Assembly: GCF_009905375.1 (NCBI RefSeq)
Contig: NC_133657.1
Span: forward strand, 64,420,219 to 64,484,218
Length of the DNA: 64,000 nucleotides
Reading direction: 5' to 3'
Origin: Apium graveolens
Lineage: Eukaryota; Streptophyta; Magnoliopsida; Apiales; Apiaceae
The notes beneath the pieces are model-generated. The model had not been told where the DNA came from, did not search any database, and was given only the letters and a program-made list of their open reading frames with translations. Both the position numbers and the translations under genes were made by a program. This document shows positions 47,318 to 59,000 of the stretch, piece after piece (the first letter of the stretch is position 1; each line of letters begins with the position of its first letter).

Positions 47318-48991
47318 TGTTGGATTTTTAAACGCAGCGGGGGCATGGCAAAACACTTTTACACATACAAAATCCAAATAAAAGCATACAGATCATGAAT
47401 AAAAATTTGAGGGATCGAATCTAACCTTTTAAAATAATTCAGAGACAACGATCAGAGATCCTTAGCAGTTGCTCCTCAAGTGTGAAGCACTCCACCGGTA
47501 TCCACCAAGAAAAAGATGTTAAGGAGGAGGAAGGAGGTGCAGAAAATTGGGTTTTCCAAACTTTTTGGGTTTTCGGGTTCTATGTGGGTTCAAATAAAAT
47601 AGGGTCTATAATAGTGTATTTATAGGCAAAATTTTTAGCTGAAATTTTCCCATAAATATTATTATTATTATCCCATTTATTATTCTCATTAATAATTAAA
47701 ACACCTTTTAATCATTAATCTTTTTTCTAAACACTTTAGAAATAATTCTCTCTCTTGATTTAATTTCCAAAAATTAAATCCTTTAATTAATAATATTAAG
47801 AACTTTTCTTAATTAATTTATAATCAATTAAATCTCATTTAATCAATTATTAAATTTGCCAATTAATTATTTATTTCACAAATAAATAATTATTAACCAT
47901 TATTAATTAATTCCTCCACCATTAAATCATTCTATTTTTATGGTGTGACCCTGTAGGTTCAATATTAAGCCAGTTGTAGAAATAAATAATAATAAAACTA
48001 TTTTATCATTATTTATATAAATTCTCTAATTTATTAAATATGATTAATTAATTAATCACATTTATTCTACATCGTGAGGGATACTTCTCAGCATATCGCG
48101 ACTATCCGGATAATATGAATTCACTGCTTAGAATACCAAGAACCTATTCAGTGAATAGTTACCGTACAATAAACTCCTTTTACCCCACAATGTCCCGATT
48201 AAATACAAGGCATGGATCTCGTGTCAAGCCTATCTAATTCAATCACTTGCTTACAATTTACTATGCGTAGTTCTATGCAAATTAGAAACTCCTTTCTAAT
48301 TTCATTCACTCTGGCCAGAGATTCCTGAACTAGCATAAGTGGATCAGCCTTGAACATTCGCTTCCTTCACTGGAAGGGGTAGATCCTTTATTGATCATAC
48401 ACTATCTTCGTGTACAAATTCCTATACCCAGAAGAGCCCTAATAATTGTCCCTGGAGACTAAGAACTAAACCAAAGCATAGTTCAGTGTACACAAGATGA
48501 CTATGATGACCTCAAGTCTAAGGATACTTATACAACTATCACTATGTGAACAACTGCTGACACGTGAGTGAACTCCATCAATTGTTCAGCTGTGCGAGTC
48601 ATGTTCAGTGAACTTATTCCATAATAAGCACCTACATACTAGCTATAGTGTCACCACACAAATGTCTATGAGAACAGACATCCTTCATAATGAAGCAAGC
48701 ATAGTATGTACCGATCTCTGCGGATTATTAATTACCAGTTAGTAATCCTACGACCAGGAACTTTTTAAGTTTAGAGTTATCATCTTTTTAGGTCTCACTA
48801 TTATGATCTCATCATAATCCATAAAAAGCTTTACTCTAAACTATGGTATATCTTATTTAAACACTTAAATAGATAAAGCCCGTAATAAAAACAAAACAAG
48901 CCTTTATTAATATCAATAAAATCAAAACAGATTACATAAAAGTTATGCCTAAATCCTAATACACGATTGGACTTAGGACATATTCCTTTCA
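47318..48991 (-). repeat. 5' LTR of A4
   Basis: 1674 bp with the family promoter (minus strand TATA near 47626-47617). It ends CTTTCA on plus, followed by GAATT. No gene. Confidence 0.93.
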
Positions 48992-51900
48992 GAATTCAGT
49001 ATGGGATGTTGTGAGTATCAAAGTTCGTATTGATATCTAATTTTATATGACAACAAAATGAGTATTAATATCAAGAGTTCGGTTTTGAATAAAGTTATGA
49101 TTCAATCCATAATCATTATTTCTTATTATTGTTGTTTACAATATTTCCGTAATCACAGTTTTACGAGTTTTATTCTCGTCAAGATTCAAAGTATTTCTAA
49201 AGCATTTCGCTCAAAAATATCAAAAGGGTTTTGAATACAATTAATGAATCAATTCTGGGGTTCCTCAACTAAAATTTTATGATTCAGCAATTATAATTTT
49301 AAATGTTCTGCTCTAATGTAGATGTCTGTTTTATATCAAAACGACCATATATATTACAATAATCTTGCTGAGCATTTCTTCTGCTCATACTTGCCTATTT
49401 TTAAATTTAACCTCCAGTGAGGATTAGCTTGCGCTGTTTAGCTGCGTAATTCGAGGAAGCAAAGAAGAAGCTTTTGAAAGGTGGTTGGTCCAGGATTTGC
49501 GAACTAGTGTAAGTTCTATTATGTAAAATTGTTTATATTATATTATAATTTTTGTTATTTTATAGTTGGGCCTAGTATACTTCTTTTCGAAGTTATACTA
49601 GCGGGTTAGTATTGAATTGGAATTTGTTGAAAAGAGTTTTAAAAGAAAATGAAAAAATTATTTATGGAATTTGGAATTCTTGTTTCTAGAACTGTAACCT
49701 TAAAAGATCTTGGATTAGTTTGGGGTCATAAATGATAAATATCTTTCTCTGACATTTATTTATTAATTAAACAGGTTGATTTGGATTGAGGTTTCATAGT
49801 GACGACCAAATCCCTTGACCCCGGATTAGGGGGCGTTACATCCCAACTGTCTACCTGGAAAACATACCAAACTATCTACAAGTACTTGACTTTTGCTCAA
49901 ACCTGGAACTCAAGCCTGCTCTGGCTTAGCTGAAAGATTAGATTAATAAACAAGTATGAGCGAAAAGATGCTCAGCAAGTGATATGAAGTTTGTAAGTGA
50001 AAAACAATAACAATATCTGAGTAAAAGTCAAAGCTGATATAAACTTTAAAGTTTAAGCGACATTTTAATCAAACATAATTATGCACTATGCTGTTCTTGA
50101 TGATCAGTCACGAAACAACACCGGTATCCCACAACCATACCGTAAATATAGGTACCGATATCCCGCAGCCATATCGTACCTATTAGATATCCATAAAAAG
50201 GCATATACTCGCCTAGCAAGATATTACACTTTCGTATAATAGCTCACGCTAGACCGGTGCCTCGGCCTCTTAAGCTAACCCATAACCAATTCACAAAATC
50301 AATTTTGATTAAAGGAGTCAGATCAATGACTTCCTTATCTATTCAACTCCCGATGTCACATGGTCCGGAGTTATCTCAACAACTGATGGCGAAATAACCA
50401 GAACAATTAGTTATTCGCTAATCTCAATTCAAAGTTTCACTGTATAGAGTATATCTGGATAGTATAGTTATTCACTATCTATCGAATCAAAAGATTGGTT
50501 CTAGCAGAATGATTGCTAGAATAAGAGAATGTCAATAAACATAGGAGTATTGATATTCAATATGCTATTAGAGTATTTGTAAACAGTTCTTATATTTTGA
50601 ATATGTAAAATAATAAGCTATTCCGAACTTAGAATAGGGGAAAATACTTGCCTGGTATGCTCAATAACTTTTTACTAAAACCATGGCTTATAACTGCTGG
50701 CTACCAACTCCGTCTAGTACTTGACTACACTCCTCGCTACTCGATTCTATAAACAAAAGGACTATCTTAATTGACAGAACCAAACTCAATCGAAGTAATT
50801 ATACGTCTTGACATCTACCCGATCGTTTATAACTAAGCATACATTTTAAAATTGTAATCAGGTAGCATGTATATCACATCGCACGTAATCATGGTATTCG
50901 TATAACACGTAATCACATAGTACATGTAACAGATAAGTCAGATCATTAAAAGATATGTCTCAGTGCGTTCAGAATTAAAATCAAATCATTAATAATATTT
51001 ACAGATCAGATATCGACTCAAACCGATACACAAATCAAATGTCATTGCAATACAAAAGAAATTATGACTTAAAATTATTTTTATTGAAAGCGTAATAATT
51101 TTATGAGTCTATACGCGTTCGTTTCATATTAAATGGACGAACAGTTTATTTATTATGAATAAAATAAGAAATAAATAGAAATAAATCAATTAATAATAAT
51201 ATTAATTGACTTTTAAATACCAATATATAATTTTTAAAAGTTTAAAAATAATTTTTAGGAATTATTTGAATTAATTATAAATAATTTATATTTATTTAAC
51301 TATTTATAAATAAAATTAATTGATTAAATGATTTCAATCAATCAATTAAATTCATAAATAATTAAATAAAATAAATTACAAATAATTAAATCGAAATATA
51401 TTTTCAAAAATAATAAAAGAAAATAATTTTAGGAATTTAAAATAATTAAGTAGATAATATTTAGAATTAAAAATAGTCAATAAATGATTTTTTTGGAAAT
51501 AAGAAAATGATTTTAAAATAAATTATAAAAAAAGAATACAGAAACAGGTTTTAGTATTTAGTTTTGGAAAATACAAGATCAAAACCGGGTCATGCTACTG
51601 AAGTCGGGTCGGGTTGGGGCTTCAACCGGGTTGCGAATAACTCTGGTTGAAGGTCGACCGGAATCTAGGTTTTACTTAGAAACCGGCGACTTCACCGGAG
51701 CCCGGCGAATTCCCGGCGCCACTGCAACACCTCCATTCAACTCCGTTTCACTTGGTTTTTATACGGAATCAATTCCACATCATTCCCTGCACATAATCAT
51801 CAACCCATAAGTCCCAAAAACAGTCCCGAATAACTTTTCGGCCACAAACCGGCGATTACAATCGGAAAAATAAAAATCAGAGCAATTCTTAACCAAACTC

Positions 51901-52970
51901 AATAATTCCAATACCAAATCAAAGCTTACAATACCCACAACCTATTCAGGTGATCCACAAACATCAAAAACTCAGGAACAATCAGAAAATTTGAATCAAA
52001 AAAACCCAAAACTCAAGAACAAGGTTTCAACAATCCGAGACTAAAATGATGCAACCAAATACATAAATTGATCCTAAACATCATTCTAAAGCTATTGGTA
52101 ACATCAAAATCAACCCAGAATCATCCAAAAACAATAATGATTTTTAAGAATAAAACACAAAAATTGACTTTTCGAATTACTATACCTCAGATCAAGATGT
52201 TGATATCAATAGAAAGCTCACATCGAGAGGATAATTTTGACTACTAGAACGTCTGATATGGTTTCCTAAATTGATCAAAAATCGTGATTGAAGTTGCTGC
52301 AGAAATCTTCACCTCCAAAAACTGTCCTTGGTTTTATGATTTTTCTTAAAATTTTATAAAAATAATGAATAAATAAATAAATGGATGGTATTTATATTTT
52401 TACAGAAATTATATTCCAAAACAAATTAAGAGTGTTTTTATCCCCTAATTATAATAATTAGGGTCCCAAAATAATAATTACGGGAAATAATTTTAAAAAC
52501 GATAAAATACAAAATTAATGTCAAAATTCCCCAAAAATTGTGAAAATTTCAAAAATTCAAAAATAAAGGGTATTTGGAATACGAATAATTTTATAAAAAT
52601 AAAAACACGGATTTTGTGGGGTTTGACGTCCCGGTGGGGTCCCGATCCACTGATTTTTGAAACCCAAAAACGATCCCTAAATTACCAAAAAAACCCGAAA
52701 AAATCTAGAATACATTCAAGCGGGCATAAAATGAAATAAAATGAGTACCTTAATAAAGACACTAATAAATACGCGTCCCGATTGTAGATAGATTTATATA
52801 ATTACAGTTTAAACATATATTAATCAATTGAAAAATCTTCTGGCCCGCACAGAAACACACATAACAACTATAATATCTAATATCATGACAATAATCACTT
52901 TAAATTTATAAAACACATAATATTTATTTATTTAACATATAATATTCACATAATTTTCCCGGATATTACA

Positions 52971-54474
52971 AAAACTTTCCTCCTGAATTGGGATCAGCAC
53001 TTTTGGTATGAGAGGGTATCGCGGCTTGACTCGTTTCTTTACCACTCGAGTCCTGATAGGTTTCATTTTCCTTTTAACTTAAAATAATAAGGTAAATAAC
53101 AATAAAAAGGGGGGAGCCATAAGTTGCTCAACAAGTCCATATTATATAAGCAGTGTTATAATAGTTAAATGAACCGGTAATTTGGTTACATCTGCAAAGA
53201 TATAACCTCGCAAGAAAAGAATAAAGGCCATTATCGGCGAGTATCAATAAACTAAACTGGACACAAGTTTGCACCTATATCCTACTGATCAGCCAGGATA
53301 CAGCACAGATCCATACCTTAATGTATAGATCCATTCAGGTACCTAGGCTCTACGGCCCAACACAAGGATTCAGTTAATTCCCGGTCCTCAGGATCAAGTG
53401 TATACCTAATCCTAATCGTCACCATCCAGTGCATAGAGGAGCAACCAGAACAATCGGTATGCTTTGATGTATCCCAAAATCAGAATATATCAGGATATAT
53501 ATATATATATATATATAATATTGGAATATGAATAGAGGATTCAACGAATTAGGAGAAATCAAGAATCGAAATGAAATATGAACTAAGGAATAAAGAATTT
53601 GTATCAGGGTTTGTGAACAGGAATTATCAGTGTGTAATTGCGATATGAATCCAAAAATAATTCACTATTCTGAATTTAGGTTAGGAAAAAAACTTGTTTT
53701 TTACGTGATCTACTCCAAGTGTATCACCTTTCTCTATCACCAGCTCGATCTGCCTTGTTGGCTTCGTCTCTATCAAAGAAATAGACTTATTTAGTCATCT
53801 CGCATTTCAATCGCGTCTCACCCTGACTTCACATAGCCCTTATCGTCTTCCCGTACGCGTATTATTTACTCGTATAATAATTAACAATAATTAGGACTCG
53901 ATTAACCATATAATTCATATAGCACATAAGTCACATAGTCATTCTAGGTTTAAAATATTTTTTAGAATCGAATTCGACTCGCTATTCGCTTTACTGAACA
54001 ATATCTGGCTCGTTTCCTATTTTTCGGAATTTATCACCCTCATCTTTATACGTAATAAGGGTTATAAGTAAATAAATATTGAAAGTCGATTCGCTTCTAA
54101 AGGAAATTAGGATTTAAAACTATTTTTTAATGAAAACAGGTCATTTTTCTTAGTCGAAGGGCTTTCGTTTCGCTCAAATCGGGTAAATGGTTCAATTATT
54201 ATTTAATAAATAAGAATACATCAATTTATTATTCAATATAAATAATTAGTCCTAATTATTGAACCCTAAAAGTATTTTTAAATAATTATTGGGGAAAAAA
54301 TCAAAATCAAAAATAATTTTTCCATAATTTTTGGAATTAAAATGAATTTATTGTGATTTATTAAAAATTATTTGATTAATTATCAAAATAATTAATCATT
54401 TTTAAATAATTATTCATTAATAAATAAATTATAAATAATTTAAGAAATAAATAATTCTGATTTGTAGAGAATAT
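52971..54474 (-). repeat. Element C 5' LTR, continuation right of B
   Basis: Resumes the C LTR after B. Similarity to the B LTR persists in order: a GTTGCTCAACAAGT stretch near 53110, then the TTTCGTTTCG block near 54165. No gene. It contains a TA dinucleotide run at about 53492-53516. The LTR is broken at 54474 by D; the rest lies beyond the window. Confidence 0.72.
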
Positions 54475-55889
54475 TGTTAGGAAATGAATAACACACAGGC
54501 GGGGGGGGGGGGGGGGGTGAATGTGTTTTACTATTTTGATGCTTTTCTTGAGCTTTTTATGGTTGAACAAAGTAAATTAAATCTTGTAGCGAAGTGTGTT
54601 ACAACAGAAATTTAAACATGCAATAATCAAGAACACAGATCTTTCAAAACTCACTTAATTTTATATTAAAATTAAGAATGTTTTGCTACAAAATTTAGAG
54701 GCTTTATGTTGATAAAGAGCTTAGCTTCTTCTTGAGAGTGTTACAAGATTTTCTATCTAAATTGTTACAACTGACTAAAAGACCAGTGTTAACTTTATAA
54801 TTTAGTTAACTGCTGGTTTACACAGTGTGCAATAAGACATGCTATTAACTTTAACAAACTGTCACTTGTCATTTCCATTTTAGGAAAAGTGTATCTCCTA
54901 TTTCTGGCTTGGTATATCTTAGCATCATGTGTTTACTTTGATCTTTCTTTGTTAGTTAATCTTCACCATTGATCTTACACATCCTTTATGTTTCTTTTTG
55001 TAGACTTATCAATCCACCTGTTTGGGATTGTTTTTTGATTGTGAATCTTGGATATTGAATTGGTCTTCAAATTGTAGTTTGAGATTTTACCTCGAGATCT
55101 CCATTTGGTATATAGAGAACTTGAAATCTCGATAAGTATATTGGCTTATCGAGATCTCTAATACTCCACAGTTAATTTGACTTGTAGAGGTCTCTAAGTT
55201 CTCTATAAGAGAATTTGGCTTGTCGAGATCTCTAGTCTTCATATCTTCACTTTGACTTATCGATATCTCTGAGTTCTCTAGTGGTTTATTCACTTATCGA
55301 TAACTTAGAGTTCTCTAGTCAAATTTGACTTATCGAAAACTTAGAGTTCTTTAGTGAATTTTGGCTTATCGATATCTCTGAGTTCTCTAGTGGAATTTGA
55401 CTTATCGATAAATCAGAATTCTCTAATGAATGTTGACTTGTCGATAACTCTGAGTTCTCTAGTGAAGAAATGACTTGTCGATATCTCCAATCTTCATGTC
55501 TTCAATTTGGCTTGTCGATATCTCTCTGTGAGTTCTCTATAAGCTTTTCTGACTTCTCGATAAGTCATTTGGAGTTCTCGAGGGACTTCTCTCTAACACT
55601 AAATCTGTGACTTGTAGAGTTGTTTGACTTAGAATATTTTTATCCAAACAGATTTATTCAACTCCAAGCTTCTTCATAATTCTTCTGAGGCATGATCTTC
55701 TTGATCTTCTTCGAGATAGAATCCTTAGGCTTGATACTATTTAAACAAAAAGACTCCATTCTGCTCTTTTACATTTTTACAGACTTTAAATGTTACAAGT
55801 ATAAATGTAAACTAAGATTACAATACAACTTACTCAGGGTTGTCAATTTGACTTAGTCTTGTTAAAGTACAGGCAAGTCTTGCACAACA
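54475..55889 (-). repeat. 3' LTR of D
   Basis: 1415 bp. On the minus strand it starts TGTTGTGCAAG right after the polypurine tract and ends CCTAACA; outer ends form TGTT/AACA. It contains a 17-base G run (54501-54517, plus) and a dense array of TCGATA/TCGAGA palindromic units. A weak TATA candidate flanked by GTTAAC repeats lies near 54788-54808. The second LTR is not in the window. Confidence 0.78.
55080..55640 (-). repeat. Tandem palindromic-motif array in D LTR
   Basis: More than ten units built on GACTTATCGATA..CTCTGAGTTCTCTAGTG with a period near 40 bp, clearest from 55250 to 55470. The core of several units approaches the palindrome GACTTATCGATAAGTC. Confidence 0.88.
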
Positions 55890-55905
55890 ATCTCCCCCAA
55901 TTTTT
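55890..55905 (-). other. Polypurine tract of D
   Basis: The minus strand reads AAAAATTGGGGGAGAT directly before the LTR, the expected plus-strand primer. Confidence 0.82.
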
Positions 55906-56053
55906 GAGAAGAGTGCTTAACACAAATTCGTACCTGTTAACAAGACTAACCCCAAGTTAAAAACAAATGGAAAATGAAATTAATACATAAAGCTTGATAG
56001 AATTACAACTTTTATACATTAGGAAATTTACAGTGTTTGGATGGTTACAAGTA

Positions 56054-59000
56054 TCAGGTAAATACAGTTTTTGTTTCTGCTTCTTCTCTAAGAACATCCT
56101 TTAAGTGATCAAGAATTTCAAGTTCTTCTATTATAGGTGGCCCACTTAGTGCTTCTACAAGTTTTTGTCTAGCTACCTTTGGATAACCACTGTCTAGTAA
56201 ATAAATCCTAAATCTTGAGAATCCACCAGCTTAGATTTTTAGAAATTTCCCATCCTTAGAGATTCTACTCATTCCTTTGGCCTTGAGCTCTTCTGATCTT
56301 TTTATGAACATCTCAATTTCCTCATCATACTTCCTCAGTCTTTCTTCAGATTCAGCCTTATTTCTTTTTCTTGTTTCCTCCCTTGTAATCAACCATTCAG
56401 CTATAACTGATCTTCATGCCCTTATAGCAGTATCCTTGTCCTTTAGAAAACTTATTATTCTCTTAATTTATGTGGAGGAAAGAGAATCCATTAAATTACT
56501 GCCAAGGAAGGTGAACGACCCATCTTCATAGAAAATTTTAACTTCCTTAAGAGATACGACCCAGACTCTGACTGTTTCCTCAGCAAGTTGTTGAAAATGA
56601 TCTTCATCTGAGATGCACCAATTTAAAGGTAGAAAGTCAGATTGCTTGAAACAGTTCCAAGTGGCCCTTTCAGTGACTTCTCCTTTCTTTGTAAGCTTGG
56701 CTTTCTTAGGCTTTCTCTCAACAAATTTCAGATTTAATTTTAGTGAAGGCTCGGCTAAAGGTAAGGTTGTGATTTTCTTGAGACTTGTTTGTCTTGTGGT
56801 GATTGGAATTTTTAGGAAAGAGTTGGCAGTTTGTTTGTAAATAAATTTTAGCTTAGAGGTTGAGAGTGGTTTGTTGATTGAGGTTGTTGATACATAAGTT
56901 TTGGCTAGAGATTGAGCTAGTACTGTTTGGATTTTTAGGGTTTGTTATGGTTCTGAGCCATCATGTCTCCTTTTACTTCTTCTCTCATTAGCTCTCTTCT
57001 TCCCATCATTTTTCTTATCATCCACCTTCTTCTTCTCACCACCCTTGCTACCAGATGGCTTAGTGGATTGACTTGGATTTGAGCCAGAAGGATTTTGATC
57101 ATCTTTCTTCTGCTCATCATCATCCAAATTATCCTTGTTGATTTGAATTTTAGGCAAGTTGGCTTCAGCATTACTCAAGTATCTCCCCAACAACTTTATC
57201 ATCTCCTCATCTTCAAAAGTCTTGTTCCTTTTTGTTTTCAGCTCAGTCTCCAGATTCATGATAAGCTTCTTGTTGGCCATGACACACTACTTAAGAATTT
57301 GGAAGTGTTTAAAGTGTTTGGTGGTAGGACAAATGTATGCTACTCCCTTGCTAGGCTGTAGATAAGCTTCTGAAGAAGCAGCCACTTTTGCATTCTTCAA
57401 TTTTGTTAGCAAGAGAGTGTCTTCATGAATTACCATTCTGACTTTGTTTATTAGAATGTCTAACTCAGATGTCCTTCTAGAGATAAAATAATTGAGGGAC
57501 ACCTGCATACACCTGTCTACCCCTGAGTTATTTATGTTGACCACTATCCTTCTTTCCTAAAAGTTGTCTTTTGTCACTAAGATCACCCTTATTGAGTTTA
57601 TTGTCATGTCCAACGCTTTCTTGTAAGTGAAGAAATTGTAATTTAGGGAAGCCCTGAGTGCCTTAAGAAGTTCATCAAATTCCTTGCTTAGATTAGGTCC
57701 CTCAGCTGCTTTAATAAGCCTCTCCATGTCAAGATCTACTTCTTGATTTAAATTCTTTTCAGCACCCTGGACTTGTTGAGTAGATGATCTGGATCTTGCT
57801 AGCCTAGCCTTTATCTCCCCCTTAGTCTTGTTGGTAGGCATTAGGAGGGGAGTAGGAATTTCAGGCCTTATCTGTTCTGGAAGAGCTGGTAGAGGAATGT
57901 TTAGCTTGCCCATGATGGCTCCCGAAGCAACAGAGTTTTACATTTGAAGGTTCCTGTGAGAGTCCACCAGGGTCTTTATGTCTGCCTGTTAGCTTTTGAC
58001 TAGAGAAGTCAAAGCCTGAACTTGAGTGTCGAGAGAAGCATTGGAGTTTTCCAAAGAAGCTACTTGAGTCTTGAGTGCTTCGATGTCTGAGGAGGAAGAG
58101 CTTGTAGCAAAGATAGTAGTATATTGGCCAAAAGTAGCTTGCACAAATTTCTGAATTTCATCCATGACCAAAGGTGAAGGAGTGTATCTTGCAGTGTGCA
58201 TTTGATCCAACTTCAACCTTGTGTCACTGATTTTACTGATATGATCTTGAACAACCTTGTGCAAGGCTACAAATGATTCATTGATTTGATTTACACTCTT
58301 ATCAATCCCACTGAGATCATACCTAGACATCTCTTCTGAGAAGTGCTTGAATTGAGTTTTGATCTCAGTTTGAGAAAGGATGATTTGATCCATCTTTTCT
58401 CTAACCATCTTCATTACTTTATCTTGCTGACATTTTAATGTTATTTGTAGAGCCTTTACAAAGTTTTGGAAAGCCTTGATTTGATCCTTGTAGACCTCAT
58501 TAATGGCATCATACACCTCTTGTGGAGTCAGTGATCTTGAATTGTTTCCCAAGATTGTAATGTACTCCTCTTTGAATTTTTTAACACAACATCCATCTCA
58601 ATAGAAAATTCCTTGTCCAACCAAGCATCACAGTTAGCATCCTGGCCAGCTTCATCAACAATTTTGCTTGATTTTCTTCAACATCAGCCTGGTAGGTGAG
58701 CATGATTGCTTGATAGTCTTGATTGGACATATTGGATGTGAGCAGCTATTGAGAGATTTGAGCCAGGCCTCCAAGTTGATCAACTCTAAGATCTTCAATG
58801 TAGATGGTTGGTTTGCAGTGTCTTGGAGCCACTGAGAGATGATGTATGATTGGGAGGTGGAAGGTTGAGCATCAGAACCACCTGTGACTGAAGGCACAGT
58901 TTGACTCACAGATAGCTCTGTGGTTTTGACAATGTGTTATCCTCCACTTGTACTGGGAACCTCCAATTGAATTGGAGGGGATTTGACTGGGTTACTGTCA

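Larger units (their letters stand above)
41018..48991 (-). mobile_element. Copia element A4, internally deleted
   Basis: Minus-strand A-family copy inside F: 3' LTR 41018-42691, polypurine tract 42692-42704, pol remnant, gag 45488-44521, leader, primer site 47305-47316, 5' LTR 47318-48991. Both LTRs are 1674 bp, differing by roughly 25-30 substitutions counted by eye. Flanks GACTT (41013-41017) and GAATT (48992-48996) are a one-mismatch duplication candidate. The outer base pair of the 3' LTR is mutated (TC instead of TG on plus). Pol deletions match A1 and A2. Confidence 0.93.
37658..49840 (+). mobile_element. Solo LTR F (gypsy), about 4.2 kb, split by A4
   Basis: Bounded by a perfect duplication TCCCA (37653-37657 and 49841-49845). 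It starts TGTAATATCCC and ends GGGGGCGTTACA. Net length without A4 is about 4.2 kb. There is no internal LTR repeat, primer site or ORF, so it is read as a solo LTR. Orientation is plus by analogy with B, whose LTR on its own coding strand also starts TGTAATATCC and ends GGCGTCACA. Blocks at 39685-39762 and 40690-40800 match B LTR blocks in inverse orientation. Confidence 0.82.
8711..52970 (-). mobile_element. Gypsy chromovirus element B, host of four insertions
   Basis: Ty3/gypsy element on the minus strand: 3' LTR 8711-20057, internal region 20058-37417, 5' LTR 37418-52970. After removing A2, E, A3 and F with their duplications, the LTRs are about 3359 and 3365 bp and the internal part about 5.05 kb, giving an 11.8 kb element with gag, protease, RT, RNase H and integrase in gypsy order. 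It sits inside the C LTR. Candidate target duplications are AAAAT (8706-8710) and AAAAC (52971-52975), one mismatch. Several stop codons in every coding block show it is dead, in keeping with its role as host for later insertions. Confidence 0.9.
37418..52970 (-). repeat. 5' LTR of B, split by F
   Basis: Pieces 37418-37657 and 49846-52970 join into a 3365 bp LTR matching 8711-11175 plus 19164-20057. Removing F and one TCCCA restores continuity with 8940-8960. No gene; open frames near 51592 and 52518 are unsupported. Confidence 0.9.

Noticed and set aside
56277..57365. Plus-strand open frames over the D extra ORF
   Set aside because: Antisense to a long continuous minus-strand frame with better protein character.
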